Positions 11,939 through 22,144 of a DNA stretch of 48,386 nt are shown here, piece by piece. The DNA is taken from NCBI RefSeq assembly GCF_000315625.1, contig NW_005434631.1, positions 329,783-378,168 on the forward strand, in the 5' to 3' direction. Source of the stretch: Guillardia theta CCMP2712 (lineage: Eukaryota > Cryptophyceae > Pyrenomonadales > Geminigeraceae). A program made the position numbers and the translations under genes. The notes below the pieces were generated by a model that saw only the letters and a list, made by a program, of their open reading frames with translations, had not been told where the DNA came from and ran no database searches. Every line of letters begins with the position of its first letter. The stretch's first letter is position 1.

Positions 11939-14714
11939 ATGATGTCGGACATGCTGCGTAGGATACGGATGCTCTTGAAGGAGCATTGGAACACGTTCTC
12001 GTACTCGCTGTCGGGGCTGATCCTACTCGTCCTAAGTCAGTCTCACCTCGACGGCGAGCATCCCAAGGTATCCACAGCAGCAGGCATTGCTCTCGGCATG
12101 GCAACGATGTGGGTGACGACTCCCATCCCCGTGGGCGTCACAGCGATGCTTCCTCTGGTGCTGTACCCGATCCTTGGCATCCTGGACGGCAAGAGCGTCG
12201 CCAAGTGCTACTTCAGCGACACCCACTTCGTCTTTGTTGGCTCATTTTTCCTCGCCATCGCCGTCGAGCGAGTGAACCTTCATCGAAGAATCGCTTTGAA
12301 TCTCCTCCTCCTCCTCGGGGTGAAGCCCAGAAACCTCCTGTTTGGCTTCAGCTTCGCCACCTTCCTCCTCTCCACTTGTCTCTCTAACACGGCCACCGCG
12401 ATAATGGTGATCCCCCTTGCAATGGCGGTTGTCGACCAGCTGGAGAGGCCGAGGGAGGAGCAGTCGTGCGACCAGGAGGTCCGTGGGGCCTCCAGCGAGC
12501 AGAAGGAGCAGCTCAGCCCTCGTGCCCCAAGTTTGATCCCCGGCGAGTCAGGTTCGGAAGAGCTCGTGTACGAGGTGAGGGAGTCGTTGGGGGATCGGAG
12601 TGACTCCTACCTGGTGAGAGCTGGCGTCTGCTGCTGACCGTCTCTGATAACCCCAGCAGGGCCCCAGTTCGCTGCCTGTCAGCAGTGACGAGTTACCGCA
12701 CTCGAGCGACCAGCTGCTGGGCAGTGCCGCCAGTGAGAGTGACCACTTCAGGCTGCTGCATGGGCGGGGGGACCAGTCAGCCCACAGAGACGAGGAGGAT
12801 GAAATCAAGCAGGTGAGGAGGAGATGCTTGCTTGTCATGCACACCTGGTGCAAGTTGAGCGTCTTCGTCTCCTCTCTCCTGCGTCGAGGGCCCCCAAAGG
12901 TACTTCCTCCCCTGCTGACCCTTGCGAGTCGGCGGGTGACAGTGAAGTTTCAGGGCCCTCTGGCTGTCAGGCTCCGGCGAACTCTGGCGCTGGGAGTGGC
13001 GTACAGCGCCAACATTGGAGGAGTAGCGACTCTGATCGGGACTCCTCCTAACCTGGTCTATGCCGGGCAGTTCCCCATCTTGTTCCCGCGAGGCCCCCCG
13101 GTCTCCTTCTCAAGTATGTTGGACGGGTCCTGACAGCTGCTGCTGACCCTGAGCTCTCAGACTGGTTCTACTTCTCCGCCCCCTACAGCCTGCTCATGTT
13201 CCTCATCTGCTTCGCCATCCTGAGCTTGAGCCTCAGCAAGGAGCCTCGCCCTGAAGGGGAAAGCGCGCAAGAGAAGGAGGCGATGAGCCTGGAGACGGAG
13301 GTGCTGACTAAGGAGAAGAACTCCCTGGGGAAGATCAGAAGGGAGGAGATCATCGTGATATCACACGGTGTCGTCCTCGTCGTGCTGTGGTTCACCAGGA
13401 CTCCTGGGATCCTCAGGTCAACGTCGTGGCCCTCGCCATGGCTGACTGACTTGTCCGCAGCGTCGGATGGTCCCAGCTCTTTTCCAACCCGACCTACATC
13501 ACGGACGGTATACATACGTCCAGCGGTACCTCCTGCTCACCTCTGGGGTCACTCAGGGACGGCTGCGATGCTCATTTCCCTCTCCCTGTTCCTCTTCCCC
13601 AAGGACGTCGAGAGGAGAAGGCAGTCCGAGGAGGAGGAGGATTCGATTCAAGGTCCCCCACGAGCCTCCATGCTTGCTTCTTGACAGCTTTTTTTCATGC
13701 ATCAGATAGCCAAGACCCTCTCTATCCCCCCAACTGCCCCTCCTCTCCCACTTCCACTCCCTTCCCCTCCGCCCCTCCTTCCTCCTCTCCTCCTCGTCGA
13801 ATCCTAGATGCTGAGGCGATCAAAGAAATCCCATGGTAAGAGGAGACAGAGGGCATTCGATGCCGGGGGAGGAGGGAAAAGGGGTGCGAGCGAGGGAGGG
13901 AGCGGGGGAAGGGAAGGGGTGGTTGACTTGGAGCGTCAGGAGTGTCGTGATTTTGCTCGGGGGAGGATTCGCCTTGGCGGAGGGGTCAAAGGTCCTCACG
14001 CTCGCCTCCTATGAGATCAGCTGACGGTGTTACAGGCCTCCGGCCTTTCATCCTGGATGGCGAAGTCACTGATGTCGCTGAGTGAGGTAAACCCTCCTCC
14101 TCCCTCCTCTTCAATCTCTTTGCTGCCTGTCATCATCTCCGTTGGCAACATCCTTCACCTTCTCCAGCATCGCCCTCAACAACTCCAACGCCTTCCCCCG
14201 CCCCCCTTCTTGCTCGTCTCACCTCCCCCATGCCTGACCTGCTGCCTGCAGCTGGAGCCTCAAGTCGTCCTGTAAGGCTGCGGCGAGGAGGAGGCGAGAA
14301 AGAGTGAGCTGACGAGCCTGCTGCAGGCTCATGACGATCCTCCTCGCCTCCCTCATGACCGAGTGCAACTCCAACGTGGCTGCCACGGCGATGCTCCTGC
14401 CCATCGTTGCCGAGCTCTCGGTGGGACTCAAGGTCTCCCCGATGGCCCACATGATGTGCGCCACCTTCGCCTGCTCCTTCGCCTTCATGCTCCCCATCTC
14501 CACGCCCCCCAACGCCATCGCCTTCGCTACCAATGCTGTCTCAGCCCGGGACATGCTCAAGGTTGGCTTCTTCCTCAACTCCATCGCCTGCGTCGCCCTC
14601 ACCGTGTACACCATGTGGTTCTTCAAGCCCGTCTACGGTCACGATCCCTTCCAGCTCCCCTGGTGGGCTGTTGATGTCGAGGATGACGATAGACGAGCGG
14701 CGATGAGCCTGTGA
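11939..14714 (+). CDS. SLC13/DASS-family sodium-coupled anion transporter
   Basis: This is a polytopic membrane protein of the divalent anion:Na+ symporter family (dicarboxylate, sulfate, phosphate or silicate). Exon 1 (11939-12613) has several membrane spans and the first SNT signature (CLSNTATAIMVIPLA). Exon 2 (12660-12812) is an acidic, Ser-rich cytosolic loop. A later exon carries the family signature AYSANIGGVATLIGTPPNL (about 13000-13060). Then come GWSQLFSNPTYITDG, ILLGGGFALAEGSK (~13940-13995) and GLSSWM. The last exon (14329-14714) has a second motif reading NSNVAATAMLLP and ends ...RRAAMSL with TGA. About eleven introns of ~45-60 nt fit the frame; the acceptor before ~12955 is uncertain. 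The second motif is SNV rather than SNT. Substrate and membrane cannot be read from sequence. Confidence 0.85.
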
Positions 14715-15015
14715 GGCTGAAGGCAGATGCCAGCGGCTCTTTGCAGTCACACGGCGAAATAAATTGAACTTGGGAACTTCGGAAGTGACAGTGACTGTCG
14801 ATCGACTCTCACTGAGTCCGATCAGTTTTCACTTTTCAACTTCCTGTAGGCGTGTCTCTTAGCTACTTTGTTGGCACAGGTCCTCACCCTCAGGATATCA
14901 TGCCATCATAAGTTATCATCGGAGGGTCACTAACCGTTGAACTGTCGTCCGGCCGGGCCCCGGTCAGCCTGTGGCCGGGACACGGGCATCAAGGCTCTGA
15001 GGCGGGCTTGTGTAA
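14715..15015. promoter_or_regulatory. Short intergenic region with AACCGTTGAACTG element
   Basis: There is no gene. A CpG-rich patch at 14941-14990 (cggccgggccccgg) follows the 13-mer AACCGTTGAACTG at 14932-14944, which also occurs at 2374-2386 beside a similar CpG core. The position is ~75 bp upstream of the next start codon, so a promoter role is plausible. Confidence 0.4.
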
Positions 15016-15815
15016 ATGAGGGGGATGAGGTTTGTCCTGAGAAAATCGTGGCAGGCGATGGCGACGGCGCGGGGAGCGATGAAGATGGGATACTACTTCG
15101 ACGTGGTGTCGCCCTACTCGGCCTTCTCATGGAAGGTACTCGAGCGGTACCGAGGAAGGTGGCCCTTAGAGACAGCACTGAAGCCTGTCTTCCTTGGTGG
15201 GATCATGAAGGGAGCCTCCAATACGCCCCCGGCCCTGGTATCCAAGGCCAAGGGCGTGTGGATGAAGCAGGACATCCGGAGGTGCGGAGAAACGTTCGGC
15301 TACCCCATCCTTGACATGCCCAAGAACTTCTTCTCCGAGGTTGCACGGGCGACGGTGGACTGTCAGAGGTTGATAGTAGCCGCTCAGCTTCTGGGGAGGA
15401 AGGAGGACGAGGTGCGTGGTTTGATCTCGGTGCTGACAGATGCCATCCATGTCGACAAGGCGCTGAGGACGGAGGAGAACAATCTGAAAGTCGACGGTGC
15501 ACTCATTGAAGCATGCGCGAAGAAGGTCTTGCCTGGAGAAGTGGTACAAGATGTCATCGCAGCGTCCAAGTCGCAGGAAGCGAAAGACCAGCTGAAGGCG
15601 AACACCGAAGAAGCAGGTGAGGAGAGCTCTGTTGAGATGCCGCTGACGTCTGCTCCTCTCCTCGTCGTGTAGTCTCCAAGGGAGTCTTCGGGAGCCCTTC
15701 TTTCGTCTTCTACAACCCCGACCCAAAGAAGGAAATCTTGATCTTCGGAAGTGACCGCTTCGACCAGATCGCGCACGTCATTGGCGCCGAGTGGAAAGGA
15801 CCCAATCCTGCATGA
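15016..15815 (+). CDS. Kappa-class GST / HCCA isomerase-like (DsbA fold)
   Basis: Two exons (15016-15616, 15673-15815; 56-nt GT-AG intron, phase 1) encode 247 residues, close to the family's usual ~225 plus an N-terminal extension. The core starts GYYFDVVSPYSAFSW, where the Ser of the SPYS motif is the expected glutathione-activating residue of kappa GST and 2-hydroxychromene-2-carboxylate isomerases. FLGGIMKGASNTPP and the C-terminal GVFGSPSFVFYN...FGSDRFDQIAHVIG match the cis-Pro and final helices of the fold. The first ~24 residues are basic and amphipathic (RFVLRKSW...), so a mitochondrial or peroxisome-related location is possible. An internal Met at 15058 would give a version without this extension. 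The exact substrate is unknown. Confidence 0.85.
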
Positions 15816-16061
15816 TGCGGATGTTGAGATGCGGACGTTGTGCGAAAGATGGACACTCGTGTGCACCAACTACTCTCTTGAAGGTCTGATTAGCAGACTT
15901 CCTTGTGTATTTGTCATACCATGACGAATTCATGTTCGTCCAAAGACTGAAACATGCTTGAACGGCAATACGTGTATGTGTGACTTTGTCCACCGGCATC
16001 ATAGGGATAGAACAGTCCCCGGTTTCATCTGCCACTGTGAACAGCATCAAAACTACACCCT

Positions 16062-17049
16062 TCAGTCGCAACAGTTCACCTTTGGATCGAGAGACCAGAT
16101 GAACTCTTGCAGCCGCTGGCAATATTCCTGCAGCTCTCTCAGTCGCTGTGGTAGTTGATATGGGCGGACAGGAGGATTGGTAGCAGAAGGGTGGGAGGCG
16201 TGTTGACTCACCGTGAAATATGAGATTTCAATGTCATTGTGTGCTGCCCCTTTGACCCAGAACGGCCTGCTCCATCCAGGTGAGCAATGCAGGCAACCTC
16301 TCTCCACCGTCACGCTCTCATTCTTGCCTGTGCGGCCTCCTGCTCATCTTGAAAAGCTCCTTGGCATGTTGAAAATCAACCACGTCGTCCCTAGTGCCAT
16401 GGATCATGAAGACTGGGGAAACCGATTCAGCGGATGAAGACAGGGGCAAACGGCAAGATCTCTACCTGGGCACTTGATCTTGGGCATCTTTTGAAGGTTG
16501 CAGAACGCATCGAAAGCTGGATACGGATCAGACTTTCGGTTCGGAGCAGGGAAAAGCAGCACCAGTATACTTGACGTCGTACGCCACCCTGATGCAGGAA
16601 GTGAAGGCACTTTGCAGTATCAGGCCGCCTACTTCCACACGAGATGCGAGCTCGCAAGATGGGCCCGACCCAATGGAGCGGCCGTACAGAACAACCTGAG
16701 ACGGTAGCAGGTTCTTCTCTGTCATGAGGTACGCGAATACTGCAGCTATGTCGGCGTAGCAGTCAAGTTCACTCGGCGTTCCCGATGCATGCCCGTATCC
16801 CGTGTAGTCATACCCCACGACGTTGACGTGGAGGACCTCGCTCAACGTCTTGAGGTGATGGAAGATCAAACCAAGGTCTTCAGCGTTCGCGTGCGAGAAG
16901 ATGATGGTTAGTTTCGAGCCTGGCCATGGCACGTATACAAGAGGGATTCGCTGTCCTCTTTGTGTCTTGATCCACGTGATCTCTTTCCATTCTGCATCGT
17001 AGGAAGGAGGTGGAGGGAGGAACGCCAACCTGGCGACTATCCCTCCCAT
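16062..17049 (-). CDS. ABHD17-like alpha/beta hydrolase
   Basis: Five exons (17049-16563, 16516-16466, 16412-16328, 16269-16212, 16145-16062) total 765 nt, giving 254 residues. The N-terminus IVARLAFLPPPPSY is typical of ABHD17/FAM108. SHANAEDLG forms the oxyanion region, GRSIGSG holds the nucleophile Ser, HGTRDDVVDF the catalytic Asp, and GAAHNDIE the catalytic His. ABHD17 enzymes remove palmitate from membrane-bound proteins such as Ras in animals. Here the Cys-rich N-terminal palmitoylation segment of animal ABHD17 is missing. The third intron (16327-16270) uses a GC donor; it is the only choice I found that keeps frame. It is divergent from the PPR gene. Confidence 0.88.
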
Positions 17050-17721
17050 CGGGTGGAAAATTCCCTCTCGACCACGTCAGGGTTTAACTCAGACCAGCGG
17101 GTATGATCGCATCAGGTAGTCGGTTCGTCGAGGACTGTCTTTACTATCTCCTCCTCCTCCCGCCATAGAGCTCCCCCGCAGCTTCCCCAGGTCCCTCGCC
17201 ATTGCTCCGTGCCCTTCAACCTTCCCGCCATGGACCGAAATACCCCAAAAATCGGACCGAAATCAAAGGCTTTAGAAATCATGCCCCCCTCCCCTCATCC
17301 CCACTCATAAAATGTTTTAGTTAATTACTTGAGTAATATTGCCGAAAATTTGTGGCCACCATTGCCCGAGTTGAACGTGATGGAGAAAACGAAAATGGAA
17401 CGAAGAGGAAGGGAGGGAGAGGGAGAGAGGAGAGAGAGGAGAGAGAGGAGAGAGGGAGAGGGAGAGGGAGAGGGAGATGGGGGGAGAAGGGATGGATTGA
17501 TGGAAGGATTCGAGGAAGGTGATGCAGGGAAGAGAAGGCTACATGGTTGGAGAAGCCTGGGAACTGATTCCTTATTTTCACAGAAACCAGCAGTTATGGA
17601 TGATTCTACCGGAGTGAATGGATTGAAGTTATAGACCATGCAAACTGTTGTAAGTGTACGCTTGCTAACGATTTCAGTGTTGTTCTGATTAAGGTCACCT
17701 GACCTGGAATCACAGATCACA
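17050..17721. other. Divergent intergenic region with GA-rich tract
   Basis: This lies between the ABHD17-like gene (-) and the PPR gene (+), so it should contain both promoters. A polypurine stretch at about 17400-17480 (gagaggagagaga units) is flanked by AT-richer DNA at 17305-17345. No open frame with domain content is visible. Confidence 0.5.
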
Positions 17722-19547
17722 TTGTATTGGTTGCAACTCTGTCTTCTGCTGTTCTGCCTCAACTCCTTACAGCCATCTTCAGCATTCATTCGTCTGCCAT
17801 CACTGAAAAGTTGGCGGAATGAATTTGCAACGACGAAACAGGCAGAGAGGCAGGTTGCCATAGTCTCAGTCGCCTTGCGAAGGTTGTTGTTGGTCTTGTT
17901 GTCAGTCTGTGTGATGTCAAGTACTTGGACAGTCCAATATTGCTATCACCAGTCATCTCAGACACACCTTCTTCTTTTCACCGCCATGGAAGGAGCGGCG
18001 GTGTGCGGGTGAGCTGCTAGATACATGCGAGCAGTGCAAGGACTGAGTCTTCCTGTTCTACCAGTTAAGCATGACATGGTCTCTGGATAGAGATGGGATC
18101 CCCGAACTGCTCTACAGGGCAAAGAACGGTGAATGAAGTTATTCATGGTCTTTCCCTGCCTCTTCTGACCTCTCCAACCTCCAGAGACCAAAATCTCCGA
18201 TGAAATCTTCGCAATGACAGGTGAAAGGCACGGGATTGTCAAAGTATGTGATGCAGATGATGTCCGTGAAGAGATTCTTAAGGTAACTTTCCAGGACCTT
18301 GGCCTTTACAATGGGACTCGTCTTGTAATCAAGAACAACGGAAATGTGACATGCTGAAATTGTTGACAACGTGATGTTTATTGAATTTTCAAGGGTCCTG
18401 TGCTGAGCTATGGAAAGTCACTGTTTATCATCCCAGAGAGTTGGCGTGACAGGACGGAAGGGTGAGATAGTTTGTTATGCTGTCATGATCGTTGTTGGTG
18501 TCACAATACAACTCTACTAGAGAAGTGAATCTGCACTCACCAGCTGTTCCTGTTCATGAGCTGTTTCTACATGTGAGAGACTTGAACTTACAGGGTTGTC
18601 TGTGTGTCTGTGCGTGCGTGTCTGTGCTTGTAAAGACAAGTTTGGCAATGTTCACTTTGTGTCGCGACATCTTAACTGCTACGTTCAGATGCTCGCGAGA
18701 TTATCTGATCAATTGGATGGAGAAGGTATACACACCTGTTTATACCTTCTCTCCTCGCCTCCTCATTCGCCCCCTTCATCCACTTGCCCCCAATGCCCAA
18801 GACTTGTGCGTGACGTAACTTGCAATAGAAAATCTCTTCCTGTCGTTCAGTGCGGATCTCCGGCCTTCCTGCCAAGTATCTTCTTGTTTGCAGTGAGCGC
18901 GGCTAAACTTGCCTGCTTGACAGCCTTGACATCGACGATTTTGCTGAGAGACTGAGGTGAGAAGGGGGCCGGCAGCGGTAAAGAGTAGGCTGATAGCTAT
19001 CGTTCCTTCAGTAAGGAGTTTGACATTGGAGATCGAGAGCGTTCCTTGCATGCTGTTCGAAACAATGCTGGGGTATTCACGGTGAGGAGTTTTTCTCCAT
19101 TTCCTTCCCTCTTGTTTTCTGTTTTTCTTCTCTTTTCGTTTCTTGCTCTTCTTGCTTCTTCCTTCCTCCTCGTTTTCATATTCTGCTTTCTTGACGGAAC
19201 GCAGGGGATCCTGCTGGTAGAGACGAAGGATGCATCTTGTGCCGATCGGCTTTGCGCGTCTCTGGACAAGTAAGGTTCTGTTCGCCGGTGTTGAAAGTAA
19301 TTCTGTGTTGCCATAGGACGTTTGTTCAAGGGCGGATCGTCAACGCCCACAAGCACTATCACTTGTCGAGGAGGAAGACATCGAGAGAGGTCGCTGTGAG
19401 TCGAGGGGATGACGAGACGGTCAATGACGTGGCGGTCAGAGCGACATGACGGCGTCTGAAAGATTCGGTTCCCTCTTGCAGAAGATCGATGCGGCCCCGG
19501 ATGATGAAAACATCAGCAACAAACTTGTTAGTCAACCTGCGGCTGCT

Positions 19548-19578
<31 letters not shown>

Positions 19579-19639
19579 ATGATGGTGATGACGATGATTG
19601 TGATTGTGATGACGATGGAGATGATGGAAATGATGATCA

Positions 19640-19686
<47 letters not shown>

Positions 19687-20323
19687 AACATATCATGGCA
19701 ATGCCGACAACGACGATGTTGATGATGCGATTGTGTAGATCGAACTGGAAGAAGGGTTCAGCATGTTGCGACCGGATGTCTCACGTCGAGGGTTTTTGCT
19801 TGACCAATTTCAGTCAAACGCACAAGGTCAACTGCAAAACCATCAGCAATCTCTCAGCTCACCCCTTCTGCCAGTCGATCAAATCCTCGACGCTGCTGAC
19901 GTCTCTGCCAAGACTGTTTGCAAGGTCCCTTCTCCTTCTCCTTCTCCTTCTCCTTCTCCTTCTCCTTCTCCTTCTCCTTCTCCTCCTCCTCCTCCCCTTC
20001 CTTCTCCCTCTTCCCTACCTCTTCTCCTCCGTTGCAGGAGCCTCAGAGGCCTAGTCCTTGTCCTTGTCCCTTGCTGTCGCTGCTTTCTTGGGATTGAGGT
20101 CTGCTGTGCAGATCATCAGTGACTTCGGGAAGAGGAAGAACATAGGCAAGGCCATGGCAGGTGAGGGAGGAGGGAGAGAGGGGAGAGGTTCAGGAGCAGG
20201 AGGGGAAAAAACAGGCAACTGACGGTCTGCAGTGTTCATTTGGATTGAGAGAAGTAAGTTGGATCCGAACCTCTTCCACTTCAACGCCATCATCAGGTCA
20301 CTTTCTCTTCCTTTGCTGTTGCT

Positions 20324-20355
<32 letters not shown>

Positions 20356-22006
20356 ATCCTCCGATTTGTCGTCGTCCTCCTCTCTCGTCTCTTCTCTTTC
20401 TCTTTCTCTATCTCCGCGGGATTGCGCTTGTCTTGTTCTGCTTGCATGTCGGCTTTTCGTTTCTTACTTGTTATTCGTCTGCTCTCCAGCGCATGTGAAA
20501 AGTCAGGGTACTGGTACACTGCGCTCCTCCTCCTCGCCGAAGTCCGCACCAGGTGATTTAGTTGCTGCTGCTGTCTATGTCCTCCCTCGCTACTTCCTGA
20601 CAGGAAAGTGTAGGAGAATTCGACCAGATACCATCACATACAGCACGCTGATCAGGTGAAGGAGGAGGAGGAAGCAGAGATAGGAGGAAGGGAAGAGAGC
20701 AGAAGGAGGGAGGGAGGGAGGGAGGGAGGGAGGAGGGAGGGAGGAGGAAGGGAGGAGGAAGGGAGGAGGGAGGAGGAAGGGATGTTTGATTGAAGGATGT
20801 GCAGCGCATGCGGGAAGGGGAAGCGAAGTGATCTGGCACTGCAGCTCTTTGAGGAAATGAAGAAGAACAGGTACTTGTAAGAAGAGGCGGAAACAAGAGG
20901 GGAAGGAGGAGACGTGAAGATATCTTGCAGTTGTGGTTTTCCTGTTTGCGAGTCAGGAAACGTAGTAAATGGGGCAGATGAATGCAAGGGCAAGCANNNN
21001 NNNNNNNNNNNNNNNNNNNNNNNNNNNNNNNNNNNNNNNNNNNNNNNNNNNNNNNNNNNNNNNNNNNNNNNNNNNNNNNNNNNNNNNNNNNNNNNNAGCA
21101 CGAGGGGACCGATGCATGCAAGTGGGAGCAAGCAGAAGCGCGATAATGGGATTGCAGCAACGATCAAGTAGAAAGTGGGGCAGGACAGCAAGGAGGAGGA
21201 AGAGAAGGATAGGAAGGAGGAGGAAGAGAAGGACAGACCGGTCTCACTGTTTGCTTCCCTTGCAGCTTGATGTCAGCATATGCCACAGCCGGCAACATCC
21301 ACAAGACGCGAGAGGTTTTTGCTATTCTCTGACCTCCACCTGCTCTTCGTCCTCCTTCGATCCCATCCTCCCCCCCTCTGCTCTCTCGCATGCCCTCCCT
21401 CTCCTACCCTCTCATTGTTTCTTGCAGGTTTTTGACAGTTGCAAGGAGAAATCTCCTGCTCTCCTCCTAGCATTCTACCACGAGCTCATACGATCCTGTC
21501 ACAACGAGGTCTTGAACCTCCCCCCTTCGCTCCTCCTCCTCCTCCTCCTCCTGATCTTTGCCCCTTTCTCCCCATCCTCCTCTTCCTCCTCAATTTACGT
21601 GGACCTCCTAGTCCATGTTCTCACTCGCTCACAGGGCGACTACAAAACAGCCATCTCCTACTTAGAACAATTCGAGGTCCAACCACCCTCCCTCCTCCTC
21701 TCCCCTCCTCCTCCTCTCCTCCTCCTCCCTTCCTCCTCCTCCCCTCTTCCCTTACCTTCTCGCTCTGAGTAAGCAGCAGCGAGAGGGCGGCAAACCCATT
21801 GAGTACACCTATACTCTTCTCGCCTCCGTCTGCAACCAGGCTAACCGACCAGATCTAGCCGACAAGGTGCGAACCTGCTGCTGCTGCTGCTCCTCCTCCT
21901 CCTCCTCCTTGCGTCTCTCTCTCTCGCTCGTTCGCTCTCTACTTACGGATCCCTCACAGTATACTTCAATGTCGCAAGAAGTATCCAAGATGAATAATGC
22001 GAAATG
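17722..22006 (+). CDS. Plastid-targeted pentatricopeptide repeat (PPR) protein, many exons
   Basis: The first exon encodes a signal peptide followed by SSAF|IRLPSLKSW, the Phe-containing cleavage pattern of red-type secondary plastids. Small exons then read, among others, DGIPELLYRAKN (18091-18128), EETKISDEIF...YNGTRLVIKNN (18185-18345), GPVLSYGKSLF (18394-18461), LDIDDFAERL, and an RRM-like GILLVETKDASCADRL...FVQGRIVNAH (19204-19375). PPR modules follow: IISDFGKRKNIGKAMA, FIWIERSKLDPNLFHFNAII, ACEKSGYWYTALLLLAEVR, RPDTITYSTLI, ACGKGKRSDLALQLFEEMKK. After the gap come MSAYATAGNIHKTRE and EYTYTLLASVCNQANRPDLADK, ending near 22006. PPR proteins bind organelle RNA. Exons between 18470 and 19030 are uncertain, and the first ~1.5 kb could be a separate gene. 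Confidence 0.6.
19528..19738 (+). repeat. Triplet/hexamer microsatellites inside an intron
   Basis: GCT, GAT and CGTCCT runs (19544-19690) lie between exons KIDAAPDDENISNKL and IELEEGFSML of the PPR gene. One frame reads poly-Ala, poly-Asp and Arg-Pro repeats, but joining the flanking exons requires a frame change, so an intron (gttagt...tgtag) is the better reading. Confidence 0.6.
19922..19992 (+). repeat. TTCTCC hexamer array in a PPR-gene intron
   Basis: About ten CCTTCT/TTCTCC units, then CCT runs, fill the intron after ...VSAKTVCK. Comparable arrays occur in other introns of this gene: CGTCCT at 20327-20360, GGAGG at 20703-20780, CTCCTC at 21530-21600. Confidence 0.85.
20997..21096. 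other. Assembly gap (100 N)
   Basis: Exactly 100 unknown bases, the usual placeholder for a gap of unknown size. It falls in the PPR gene right after a classical repeat half, so at least one PPR exon may be missing from the assembly. Confidence 0.99.
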
Positions 22007-22144
22007 AAGATTTTGACGTAGCACAAGCGAAATTTCATAAGGCGAGAACAAACACGCAACAAACCAACATCTCCTCCTCCTCCTCCTCCTCCTCCTTCTC
22101 CTCCTTGCTCGCTTGCCTACACCACCTCTCGGCTTCACTCCTGT

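Noticed and set aside
18185-18345. YNGTRLVI reminiscent of Pif1/Helitron helicase C-termini
   Set aside because: No Walker or other helicase motifs nearby, and the segment fits as an exon of the plastid-targeted gene.
19446-20054. 202-codon frame with poly-Asp and Arg-Pro repeats
   Set aside because: The exons on either side are in different frames and good splice sites surround the repeats, so it is mostly an intron.
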